Positions 1 to 6,009 of a stretch of 6,037 bases of DNA are shown in pieces. The stretch's first letter is position 1. Each line of letters begins with the position of its first letter. The stretch is from contig WRER01000062.1 of the NCBI GenBank assembly GCA_009779205.1, forward strand, positions 1-6,037. The letters run 5' to 3'. The notes under the pieces are model-generated. The model was not told the origin of the DNA, searched no databases, and saw only the letters and a program-made list of their open reading frames with translations. The DNA is from Methanobacteriota archaeon (GTDB taxonomy: Archaea; Halobacteriota; Methanomicrobia; Methanomicrobiales; Methanospirillaceae). Made by a program: the position numbers and the translations under genes.

Positions 1-855
1 AACCTTCGTGAACTGATGCACACGAAACAGCCCTTTTGTATCAACACCTCGAGATCCAATCTCACGGCGGAAACATGGAGATATGCCTGCGAGTTTGATG
101 GGCAGTTCTTTCTCCTCAAGAATTTCGTCTTGGTACATGGCAGCGAGAGGATGTTCACTTGTCGCAATAAGATATAGATCGTCATCCTCGATCTTGTACA
201 TAACACTCTCAAAGTCGGCAAGATCCGTAACAGCCTCATATGCACCTCGATGTAACATGTATGGAGGTGTAATGATGGTATATCCTCTATCCTGAAGCAG
301 ATCAAGTGCATACTGCTGAAGTGCCATATCGAGACGAGCTAGGTTTCCTTTCAGGAAATAAAATCCAGCACCAGATATTTTTGCAGCACGCTTAAAATCA
401 GCCAGATCACAATCTACTGCAAGCTGACCATGTGCCTTTAGCTCGAATGAAAATGTCTTTTGAATTCCAACGCGCCGAATTTCAACATTCCCACTCTCGT
501 CAGTGCCATCTGGCACAGATTCATGGAGAATATTTGGAAGGCGCATACGGTAGAAGATCACTTTTTCTGATAATTCATCCAGCTCTGCTTCAGCGGACTT
601 AATGCGAGAAGGAAGGGAAGATGCTTCATTGATGAGTTCTTTTGTATCCAACCCTTGCTTTCGTGCTGCATTAATCTCTCCAGAAATCGTATTTCTTCTC
701 CTTCGAAGTTCATTTACCTCAACTTGTATCTTGCGAGACCGTTCGTCGCACAAAAGCAGATCATCAAGCCATTGTATCTTCTCAGGATCAGTTCTTCGCA
801 TCAGATCATGGCGAACAATATCAGGATTAGAACGAATAAATTTTATATCTAACAT
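1..855 (-). CDS. serS: Seryl-tRNA synthetase, N-terminal 285 residues (truncated by window edge)
   Basis: This cytoplasmic enzyme charges tRNA-Ser with serine using ATP. Reading the minus strand from the ATG at 855-853 gives an uninterrupted frame to base 1, starting MLDIKFIRSNPDIVRHDL, the usual SerRS opening. Residues about 30-105 are charged and heptad-like, matching the long antiparallel coiled-coil arm that grips the tRNA-Ser long variable arm. The class II catalytic core follows: the serine-binding TSEHP segment near residue 232 and class II motif 2 (FRREIG, then GLFRVHQF) near residues 262-280. Motif 3 lies off the left edge; full-length proteins are roughly 420-430 residues, so about a third is missing. 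This is the ordinary SerRS type shared with bacteria, not the divergent type found in some methanogens such as Methanococcus. No strong ribosome binding site precedes the ATG, only a weak GATGAT. The gene is divergent from metY. The identity is clear; the reading frame was translated by hand. Confidence 0.96.
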   Translation of the reverse strand, partial: MLDIKFIRSNPDIVRHDLMRRTDPEKIQWLDDLLLCDERSRKIQVEVNELRRRRNTISGEINAARKQGLDTKELINEASSLPSRIKSAEAELDELSEKVIFYRMRLPNILHESVPDGTDESGNVEIRRVGIQKTFSFELKAHGQLAVDCDLADFKRAAKISGAGFYFLKGNLARLDMALQQYALDLLQDRGYTIITPPYMLHRGAYEAVTDLADFESVMYKIEDDDLYLIATSEHPLAAMYQDEILEEKELPIKLAGISPCFRREIGSRGVDTKGLFRVHQFTKV

Positions 856-866
856 ACTATCATCTG

Positions 867-897
867 TTACAGGTATTTACAATTCAATTACAGATAT
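867..897. repeat. Two near-identical 10-base direct repeats between serS and metY
   Basis: TTACAGGTAT (867-876) and TTACAGATAT (888-897) differ at one base and start 21 bases apart, about two helical turns. A partial relative, TAGGTATTAC, begins near 910. They overlap the predicted transcription start region of serS, so they could bind a regulator, but the DNA is AT-rich and short repeats of this kind also arise by chance. Confidence 0.25.
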
Positions 898-898
898 G

Positions 899-912
899 AT
901 TATGAATATAGG
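899..912 (-). promoter_or_regulatory. Probable archaeal TATA element for serS
   Basis: On the minus strand this reads CCTATATTCATAAT. Its centre lies about 50 bases before the serS ATG at 855, so a start of transcription 25-27 bases downstream would leave a leader of roughly 25 bases. No other equally good TATA-like stretch lies nearer. The call rests only on composition and spacing. Confidence 0.35.
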
Positions 913-947
913 TATTACTACTGTCTATGTTTCTCAGAAGAAGTGAG

Positions 948-956
948 ATATAATTA
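948..956 (+). promoter_or_regulatory. Probable TATA box of the metY-metX operon
   Basis: ATATAATTA is preceded by a purine-rich stretch (AGAAGAAGTGAG) that could serve as a BRE. Transcription would begin near 978-982, leaving a leader of about 55 bases before the ATG at 1036. A second candidate, TATATT at 971-976, would give a leader of about 36 bases. No structured riboswitch is apparent in either leader. Confidence 0.4.
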
Positions 957-1026
957 CGCTTCTAAACAGATATATTCTTGTAAATTCTACTCAAAAGGCA
1001 GATCGAAAATAATACCAAAAAACAAC

Positions 1027-1030
1027 GAGG
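1027..1030 (+). promoter_or_regulatory. Ribosome binding site that fixes the metY start
   Basis: GAGG stands five bases before the ATG at 1036. The upstream in-frame codons back to 943 lack such a site and overlap the predicted promoter, so this motif supports translation starting at 1036. Confidence 0.6.
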
Positions 1031-1035
1031 CATAC

Positions 1036-2370
1036 ATGACCACATTAGAAAAAGAACAAAAAACTTCCTTACGGCCTATACATACGACAGGACTTGGCCT
1101 CCATACGAAAGCACTTCACGCGGGATTTAATCCTGATAGTATAACAGGAGCATGTGCGCTTCCGATCTACCAGACGAATGCGTATCTTTTTCCAAGTGCA
1201 GATATTGCAGCAGACCGCTTTGCCTTAAAAGATCCTGGAAATATATATACGAGAATGGGAAATCCGACAACAGCAGTTCTTGAAGAGCGCATTAATGCCA
1301 TTGAAGGAGGGGTGGGTGCTGTTGCATTTAGTTCAGGAATGGCAGCAATTACTGCAGCAATTCTGACATTTACAAGGCCAGGTGATGAAATAATCTCTGC
1401 AAATACCCTTTATGGGGGCACATACGAGCTTTTCCACTATACCCTCTCCAAATGTGGAAGAACAACAGTATTTGTTGACACCAACAACCCAGCTGCTTTC
1501 AAGCATGCGATCAATGAACGTACCAAAGCTATCTATGTTGAGTCAATAGGCAATCCATCGCTTGATGTTCCTGATTTTGTAAGCTTATCAGAGATTGCTC
1601 ATCAGGCAGGAATTCCACTCATTGTCGATAACACAGTTGGCATCGGGCTTGTTGCGCCGATCCAGTTTGGGGCTGATATTGTGGTACACTCAGCAACGAA
1701 ATATATTGGTGGACATGGAAATTCAATGGGTGGCATTATTGTTGATGCCGGTACTGCTCCATGGACAAATGGAAAGTTTCCAGAGATCTGTGATCCAGAT
1801 CCAGGATATCATGGGCTTGTTTATCCAACAGAGTTTGGGAATGCTGCATATATCGTTAAAGCACGAGTACATATCCTGCGAGACATGGGCGCGTGTATCG
1901 CTCCCTTCAATTCATTCATGATAGCAACCGGCTGTGAAACACTCCCTCTTCGAATGGAAAAGCACTGTTCAAATGCGCTTGCAGTTGCACGTTTTCTTGA
2001 AGGACACCCCGCCATTGAATCTGTTTCCTACCCTGGATTATCATCCCACCCCTCTCATGAAATGGCAAAGAAGTATCTGGGTACTGCTGGTGTATCAGGA
2101 TTTGGAGGAATTGTTGGAGTCCGGCTCCATGGAGGGTATGATGCCTGCAAACAATTGGTTGAAGGTACCCGCATATTCTGTCATCTCACAAATATCGGGG
2201 ACGCAAAGAGCCTCGTTGTGCATCCGGCATCCACGACCCATCAGAAACTTCCATCCAAAGAACGTAGTGATTGTGGGGTATTTGACAATTTTGTTAGAAT
2301 ATCTGTTGGAATCGAAGACGCAAACGACTTAATCAAGGATCTTTCACAGGCACTTGAAAAGATCAGGTAA
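1036..2370 (+). CDS. metY: O-acetylhomoserine sulfhydrylase (PLP-dependent Cys/Met metabolism enzyme)
   Basis: Cytoplasmic PLP enzyme expected to convert O-acylhomoserine plus sulfide to homocysteine. The 444-residue product spans the Cys/Met-metabolism PLP family with its landmarks in order: LHTKALHAGFNPD (22-34), IYQTNAYLF (44-52), the phosphate-binding YTRMGNPT (71-78), SSGMAAI (99-105), the cofactor-pairing Asp in VDNT (D198), the Schiff-base lysine in SATKYIGGHG (K222), HPASTTH (396-402) and RISVGIED (421-428). The long form, with the insertion around 240-270 (TEFGNAAYIVKAR), favours O-acetylhomoserine sulfhydrylase over cystathionine synthases and lyases, which are usually nearer 380-400 residues. 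The frame is open back to 943, but those 31 codons overlap the promoter; GAGG before the ATG at 1036 decides the start. About 20 residues precede the conserved core. metX follows after 13 bases, as expected for the enzyme supplying its substrate. A methionine gamma-lyase is a less likely alternative. Confidence 0.92.
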   Translation: MTTLEKEQKTSLRPIHTTGLGLHTKALHAGFNPDSITGACALPIYQTNAYLFPSADIAADRFALKDPGNIYTRMGNPTTAVLEERINAIEGGVGAVAFSSGMAAITAAILTFTRPGDEIISANTLYGGTYELFHYTLSKCGRTTVFVDTNNPAAFKHAINERTKAIYVESIGNPSLDVPDFVSLSEIAHQAGIPLIVDNTVGIGLVAPIQFGADIVVHSATKYIGGHGNSMGGIIVDAGTAPWTNGKFPEICDPDPGYHGLVYPTEFGNAAYIVKARVHILRDMGACIAPFNSFMIATGCETLPLRMEKHCSNALAVARFLEGHPAIESVSYPGLSSHPSHEMAKKYLGTAGVSGFGGIVGVRLHGGYDACKQLVEGTRIFCHLTNIGDAKSLVVHPASTTHQKLPSKERSDCGVFDNFVRISVGIEDANDLIKDLSQALEKIR

Positions 2371-2378
2371 TCAAGTGA
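2365..2378 (+). promoter_or_regulatory. Translation initiation region of metX
   Basis: AGGTAATC (2365-2372) matches the archaeal consensus AGGTGATC at seven of eight bases, and GTGA (2375-2378) lies five bases before the ATG at 2384. Together they favour the ATG at 2384. A GTG at 2375 and a TTG at 2354 are in frame; the TTG would overlap metY by 17 bases and has no evident binding site. Confidence 0.5.
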
Positions 2379-2383
2379 CAAGA

Positions 2384-3853
2384 ATGAGTGTGCGATCACC
2401 GTGGATAACAGAGACGAACATATATCATGTAAATGAGCCATTTAAACTCGAATCAGGACAAATACTCCCAGAAATTGACATCGCATATGAAACATATGGG
2501 AAGATGAATAAGGACAAAACAAATGTCATTTTGGTTTGTCATGCTCTTACTGGTGATGCTCATGCTGCTGGATATTATGATAATGCAAGAAAGCCTGGAT
2601 GGTGGGATATTATCATAGGCCCACACAAAGCACTGGATACTGAACAGTTTTGCATTATTTGTTCAAATGTGCTTGGTGGGTGTGCAGGTACTACAGGTCC
2701 TGCTTCCATCAATCCAAAGACCGGGCGAGAGTACGCAGCGACATTTCCTGTTATCACTATAGGCGATATGGTTCGGGCACAACGCCTGCTGCTTCGCCAT
2801 CTCAAGGTGTATCAACTAAGTGCAGTTGTTGGCGGTTCTATGGGAGGAATGCAGGCGCTCGACTGGGCTATTCGCTATCCGGAGGTGGTTAAAAAGCTCA
2901 TTGTTCTCGCAACAACAGCACGATCTACGCCACAGCAGATTGCGTTCAACGCGATAGGCAGACGAGCGATCCAGGGTGATTCAAACTGGAATGGTGGTGA
3001 ATACTACGGAAAAGAACGGCCTGATAAGGGTCTTTCCATAGCCAGGATGATCGGGCATATCACCTATCTTAGCGATCATGTCATGGAAGAGAAGTTTGGT
3101 AGGGAAGTCAAAAATAAGGAACAGGAACCATATGCGCTGAATGCAGATTTTCAAGTGGAGAGTTATCTTGATTATCAGGGAGAACGATTTTGTGAGAGGT
3201 TTGATCCAAATTCATATCTCTATATTACAAAAGCCATAGATCTCTTTGATCTCACAAAACATGACTCTTTAGTTGAAGGACTTGCACCAATTATCGCACG
3301 CACACTTGCGATCGGAATTAGCTCTGATTGGCTGTATCTACCTTCCCAAGTACAAGAGATCGTAGCTGCAATCCGAATGAGTGGAACCCATGCTGAATAC
3401 TCAGAAATTACATCCAGATATGGTCATGATGCATTTCTGCTTGAAGCAGGTCAATTGGATTATCTCATCTCAAGTTTCCTTGCTCCAAAACGAGTATCAG
3501 ATATTATGATGCATCATGTTGCATTTATCAATGAACGCTGCACCATATCAGAGGCGTCGCAGGTCATGGTGCAGAATACTGCATCTCATCTGCCGGTGTT
3601 AAACGAGAGTGGTATCATTTCAGGCATTGTCACGAGCTGGGATATCGCAAAAGCAGTTGCATATAATATCTCAAGTCTTGATGAGATTATTACGCGCAAT
3701 GTAATCACGATTTCACCAGATGAGAGCATTCAAGAAGCAGTACTTCGTATGAAAAAATATGATATTTCTGCACTCGTGGTGAGCTGTGACGGGAAATTAC
3801 TGGGTATTGTAACCAGTGATGGAGTAAGCAGATGTATGCAAGGGAATGGATGA
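2384..3853 (+). CDS. metX: Homoserine O-acetyltransferase fused to a C-terminal CBS-domain pair
   Basis: Acylates the hydroxyl of homoserine, the first committed step to methionine, and feeds MetY encoded just upstream. The 489-residue protein has an alpha/beta-hydrolase MetX domain (about 1-368): LESGQILPEIDIAYETYG (22-39), CHALTGDAHAAG (52-63), the nucleophile elbow GGSMGG with Ser152, the triad Asp315 in SSDWLYLP, and His348 in GHDAF. A helical lid lies between, about 185-290. Residues about 369-426 (KRVSDIMMHH to WDIAKAV) and 433-486 (DEIITRNVITISPDESIQEAV to GIVTSDG) form two CBS motifs, a Bateman module that commonly binds adenosyl ligands. Plain MetX is about 370-380 residues, so the extra length is the CBS pair. 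From memory, this fusion occurs in other methanogens. It suggests allosteric feedback, perhaps by SAM, which is inference. Acetyl rather than succinyl donor is assumed from the MetY partner. The start is the ATG at 2384, though GTG 2375 is possible. Confidence 0.93.
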   Translation: MSVRSPWITETNIYHVNEPFKLESGQILPEIDIAYETYGKMNKDKTNVILVCHALTGDAHAAGYYDNARKPGWWDIIIGPHKALDTEQFCIICSNVLGGCAGTTGPASINPKTGREYAATFPVITIGDMVRAQRLLLRHLKVYQLSAVVGGSMGGMQALDWAIRYPEVVKKLIVLATTARSTPQQIAFNAIGRRAIQGDSNWNGGEYYGKERPDKGLSIARMIGHITYLSDHVMEEKFGREVKNKEQEPYALNADFQVESYLDYQGERFCERFDPNSYLYITKAIDLFDLTKHDSLVEGLAPIIARTLAIGISSDWLYLPSQVQEIVAAIRMSGTHAEYSEITSRYGHDAFLLEAGQLDYLISSFLAPKRVSDIMMHHVAFINERCTISEASQVMVQNTASHLPVLNESGIISGIVTSWDIAKAVAYNISSLDEIITRNVITISPDESIQEAVLRMKKYDISALVVSCDGKLLGIVTSDGVSRCMQGNG

Positions 3854-3859
3854 CACTCC

Positions 3860-3865
3860 AAAAAA
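3860..3865 (-). terminator. Oligo-T terminator for the small Cys-rich gene
   Basis: Read on the minus strand this is TTTTTT, 10 bases past the stop at 3878-3876. Archaeal RNA polymerase commonly stops at U-runs without a hairpin. It sits in the 22-base gap between convergent stop codons. Confidence 0.4.
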
Positions 3866-3875
3866 GTAGTTTTCG

Positions 3876-4067
3876 TTAAAAACATCCAAGCTGACAATTT
3901 TTTATTTTTACATTGTGTTTATCGCAATACGCACCAATATCTCCAAATGTGATATCATATGTTTCGATGAGGTCGTGAGCCTGCGCGCAGGTTATTTTGT
4001 CAGTTATGCCCACTTCATCAAATATTTTTTTTACCGCAGCTTCACTTTCTTCACAAAATTTGCACAT
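3876..4067 (-). CDS. Small Cys-rich protein ending in CQLGCF, function unknown
   Basis: A 63-residue soluble protein with no signal peptide or membrane segment. It opens with CxxC (Cys2, Cys5) and carries Cys27, Cys48, Cys58 and Cys62, six cysteines in all. The middle (TCAQAHDLIETYDITFGDIGAYCDKHNV, written here as residues 26-53) alternates helices and turns in a way that resembles a small helix-turn-helix. The last residues are IKNCQLGCF. I recall similar short methanogen proteins with this ending, but know of no assigned function. The cysteines could bind zinc or iron-sulfur, or act in redox sensing; that is inference. The ATG at 4067 has no clear ribosome binding site, while a TATA-like element ends 24 bases upstream, so the message may be leaderless. 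It lies 40 bases after the HepT-like gene on the same strand and converges on metX. The well-formed, non-random composition argues that it is real. Confidence 0.78.
   Translation of the reverse strand: MCKFCEESEAAVKKIFDEVGITDKITCAQAHDLIETYDITFGDIGAYCDKHNVKIKNCQLGCF
3898..3909 (+). terminator. Oligo-T terminator for the metY-metX operon
   Basis: TTTTTTATTTTT lies about 45 bases past the metX stop and is the strongest T-run on the plus strand in the 3' region. It falls inside the convergent small gene, where it is the complement of codons near NVKIKN, so part of the run reflects Lys/Asn coding on the other strand. Confidence 0.4.
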
Positions 4068-4090
4068 AGTATTACAATTCAGATAGAAAG

Positions 4091-4096
4091 GTATAA
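4091..4096 (-). promoter_or_regulatory. Possible TATA element for the small Cys-rich gene
   Basis: TTATAC on the minus strand lies at -29 to -24 from the ATG at 4067, inside the 40-base gap after the HepT-like stop. That spacing would place the transcription start at or next to the ATG, consistent with a leaderless message independent of the upstream gene. Confidence 0.35.
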
Positions 4097-4107
4097 GATG
4101 ATTATCT

Positions 4108-4650
4108 TTACGAAAATAATGAGCGCAAGACTCTTACAAATCCCTTTCCACCAACGATTTGGGAGATAGTGGTATTTACATTATACATTCGCTCCCATTT
4201 CAGCACTTGTTGTTGAAACATCACGACTGCTCTCAGCTCGCTCTGCATAACAGATGAGAGTTTTTCAACATCTGCTTCTCCATACTGGTGAGCAAGATCA
4301 TTTCTCATATATGCAAGATGTGCCATTCTTTTGGCAAATATTTCATCCATTAATCCCAGATCACGAAGTCCGTAATATGTTGCTGCATTTGAGTTAGGTT
4401 CTGGCTGTCCAGCCGCCTGCAAGATCTCCTTACCCATACTTACACATGCTTCAGAGCAGAGAATAATAACATATTTTGCAGCAAACCGTAGTGCTATATC
4501 TGATTTTAATGCCTGAGGAGATATATTTTGATATTTTTTCCAAAATGCCATTGCATTTTTAAACTCAATAGAATCCTCTCGTGTACTCAAAATAGTTCCT
4601 CTTGCTTTGGGGAGAATATTGTGCATATCATTGGAGTGCACTTGCACCAT
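4108..4650 (-). CDS. HepT-like HEPN-domain protein (DUF86 family), no partner seen
   Basis: A mostly helical protein of 180 residues from the ATG at 4650. The core (about 45-155) matches the HepT/DUF86 plan: a helix with CSEACVSMGKEIL, a loop rich in Asn and Pro, LRDLGLMDEIFAKRMAHLAYMRNDLAHQYGEAD, and a final long helix. The key motif is R116-N-D-L-A-H121-Q-Y123, the RX4HXY signature. In studied HepT proteins, Arg and His form the RNase site and Tyr is the residue AMPylated by the antitoxin MntA. A nucleotidyltransferase gene normally sits next door, but neither neighbour here encodes one. About 20 residues after the core (NVNTTISQIVGGKGFVRVLR) are extra. The start is uncertain: a GTG at 4668 adds six residues, an ATG at 4626 removes eight, and none has a good ribosome binding site. 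It is divergent from the flavodiiron gene. Toxin activity is inferred from family only; it may be a housekeeping HEPN protein. Confidence 0.8.
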   Translation of the reverse strand: MVQVHSNDMHNILPKARGTILSTREDSIEFKNAMAFWKKYQNISPQALKSDIALRFAAKYVIILCSEACVSMGKEILQAAGQPEPNSNAATYYGLRDLGLMDEIFAKRMAHLAYMRNDLAHQYGEADVEKLSSVMQSELRAVVMFQQQVLKWERMYNVNTTISQIVGGKGFVRVLRSLFS

Positions 4651-4683
4651 AATACACGGTAACGTCACTTCCTGTTGTGGTAG

Positions 4684-4701
4684 GTATGCGTATACTATTT
4701 A
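4684..4701. promoter_or_regulatory. Compact shared promoter region between the HepT-like and flavodiiron genes
   Basis: GTATGCGTATAC (4684-4695) is an imperfect palindrome holding the perfect palindrome GTATAC (4690-4695), followed by TATTTA. On the plus strand TATACTATTTA is about 25-34 bases before the ATG at 4725. On the minus strand TAAATAGTATAC would start transcription near 4666, about 16 bases before the ATG at 4650. One AT-rich element may thus serve both directions, and its symmetry could also suit a dimeric repressor. Confidence 0.4.
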
Positions 4702-4724
4702 CCTATCCTTGCACATATATCAAT

Positions 4725-5900
4725 ATGGCGATTTTAGAACTGGTTCCTGATGTCTATTCTGTAGGTTCAATAGATTGGAATCGAACGTTGTTTGATGCAT
4801 TTATCGGACTTTCAAAAGGGACGTCATATAACTCGCATTTCATCCATGGCAGCGAAAAAACTGCCCTTATTAATGCTGTGGATCCTGAAAAAGAAGAGGA
4901 ACTCATAACTCACTTGATCAAACTGAAAGTTTCACATATTGATTATCTCATTGCCTTACACACTGAACAAGATCATGCAGGCTCTATCCCAATGCTGCTT
5001 GAGCTCTTTCCGGCAGCAACGATTATCTGTACGCAAAGTGCAAAAGAACTCCTTTTTCATCACCTCGGTGTTGATCCTGAACGTTGTAAGGTTATTGCAG
5101 ATGGAGAGCAACTTTCACTTGGAAATAAAACACTTGAGTTCATGGCAACACCCTGGGTACACTGGCCGGATACCATGCTTGCCTACTGCATCGAAGATAA
5201 AACATTGTTTAGCTGTGATTTGTTCGGCTCTCACTATGCAACATCAGATCTGTTTCTCACCGATTTCGCAGAAGGAGAAGTGCTTGCAAAACGTTATTTT
5301 GCAGAGATTATGATGCCATTCAGAGCAAGCATTCTTGAGTACCTGGATAGACTTGCTGCAAAAGAGATCGAAATTATTGCACCAAGTCATGGCCCTTGCA
5401 TAAAACCTGCGTCACATATTGTTTCGCTTTATCGAACCTGGGCGTCTGACGAGACAGAGAATCTCGTCGTGATTCCATATGTTTCAATGCATGGGAGTGT
5501 CAAACGTATGGTTTACTATCTTTCAGATATTTTAATTGAACATGGCATCAGCGTTCAAATGTATGATCTCACAACAGCAGATACCGGAGATATTGCAGCC
5601 TCACTTGTTGATGCCCGTACTCTTGTTCTGGGAGTACCAACCATGTTATTTGGTCCACATCCACTGGCAGCGTCATTGGCATTTGTTGCAAATATGATAC
5701 GACCCAAAACGAAATATCTTGGTGTCATTGGCAGTTATGGCTGGGGTGGACGTACTGCGGAAATTCTTGGAGAATTAACAGCAACGATGCAGGCAGAGCG
5801 CCTTGATCCCGTGCTTATTCAGGGTGCACCTGATGAGCAGGCATATGATGCACTTGATGCATTAGCTCATGTCATTATTACAAAGCACAGAGAGAATTAA
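4725..5900 (+). CDS. fprA: Type-A flavodiiron protein (probable F420H2-dependent O2/NO reductase)
   Basis: Soluble enzyme expected to reduce O2 to water or NO to N2O at a non-haem di-iron centre using FMN; in methanogens the studied members take electrons from F420H2. The 391-residue product has a metallo-beta-lactamase-like domain (about 1-245) and a flavodoxin domain (about 246-391). All iron ligands expected for the family are present: H79, E81, D83 and H84 in LHTEQDHAG, H146 in TPWVHWPDTM, D165 in SCDLFGSH and H222 in APSHG. The flavodoxin part has MHGSVKRM (255-262) at the FMN phosphate loop, where TMYGST-like sequences are more usual, then GVPTMLFGPHP and GSYGWGG (336-342). No rubredoxin or other C-terminal domain is attached, which makes it the simplest class. 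The start at the ATG in MAILELVPDVYSVGSIDWN matches the family N-terminus; an in-frame GTG at 4677 would add 16 residues overlapping the promoter. An oligo-T terminator follows. Confidence 0.92.
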   Translation: MAILELVPDVYSVGSIDWNRTLFDAFIGLSKGTSYNSHFIHGSEKTALINAVDPEKEEELITHLIKLKVSHIDYLIALHTEQDHAGSIPMLLELFPAATIICTQSAKELLFHHLGVDPERCKVIADGEQLSLGNKTLEFMATPWVHWPDTMLAYCIEDKTLFSCDLFGSHYATSDLFLTDFAEGEVLAKRYFAEIMMPFRASILEYLDRLAAKEIEIIAPSHGPCIKPASHIVSLYRTWASDETENLVVIPYVSMHGSVKRMVYYLSDILIEHGISVQMYDLTTADTGDIAASLVDARTLVLGVPTMLFGPHPLAASLAFVANMIRPKTKYLGVIGSYGWGGRTAEILGELTATMQAERLDPVLIQGAPDEQAYDALDALAHVIITKHREN

Positions 5901-5937
5901 AATCAAGAAAAGAAAGCGATAATATAAAACTCCACAC

Positions 5938-5944
5938 TTTTTTT
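5938..5944 (+). terminator. Oligo-T terminator after the flavodiiron gene
   Basis: Seven consecutive T bases lie 38 bases past the stop codon, with no obvious stem before them, as is typical of archaeal intrinsic termination. Confidence 0.5.
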
Positions 5945-6000
5945 GCTGAAAGAAACGTAAAAAGTTGTTAAAGAATGGTGTTCTATCCTAAATTCCGCAA

Positions 6001-6009
6001 TAAATTATA
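6001..6009 (+). promoter_or_regulatory. Possible TATA element for a gene starting at the right edge
   Basis: TAAATTATA ends 18 bases before an ATG at 6028-6030 that opens a frame reading M-G-K to the window end. The spacing is again near that of a leaderless start. Only three codons are visible, so no product can be assigned. Apart from this and the oligo-T run, I see nothing in 5901-6037. Confidence 0.25.

Noticed and set aside
602..946. Plus-strand open frame of 114 codons opposite serS
   Set aside because: It is antisense to the well-supported synthetase, is Ser/Arg-rich as expected from a shadow frame, and has no family resemblance.
943..1035. N-terminal extension of 31 residues on the metY frame
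   Set aside because: It overlaps the likely TATA elements, has low-complexity composition, lacks a ribosome binding site and matches nothing in the family; GAGG before 1036 supports the later start.
957..1035. SAM riboswitch or T-box in the leader of the methionine operon
   Set aside because: No paired stems or conserved core are visible, the leader is short, and such elements are not expected in this kind of archaeon.
2354..2383. Upstream TTG start for metX, overlapping metY
   Set aside because: The added ten residues are not part of the family, and better initiation signals stand before the ATG at 2384.
3915..4169. Plus-strand open frame of 84 codons over the small gene and the HepT-like 3' end
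   Set aside because: It crosses two plausible minus-strand genes and their intergenic gap, and its product is Phe/Ile-rich without recognisable motifs.
3876..4650. HepT-like gene plus 63-residue gene as a two-gene toxin-antitoxin unit
   Set aside because: The 63-residue protein has no nucleotidyltransferase motif, there is a 40-base gap and a possible separate promoter between them, and its resemblance to stand-alone methanogen proteins argues against a dedicated antitoxin. Kept only as a possibility under findings.
4677..4724. Sixteen-residue extension of the flavodiiron protein from a GTG
   Set aside because: The family begins at MAILELVPDVY-like sequence, and the extension lies over the probable promoter.
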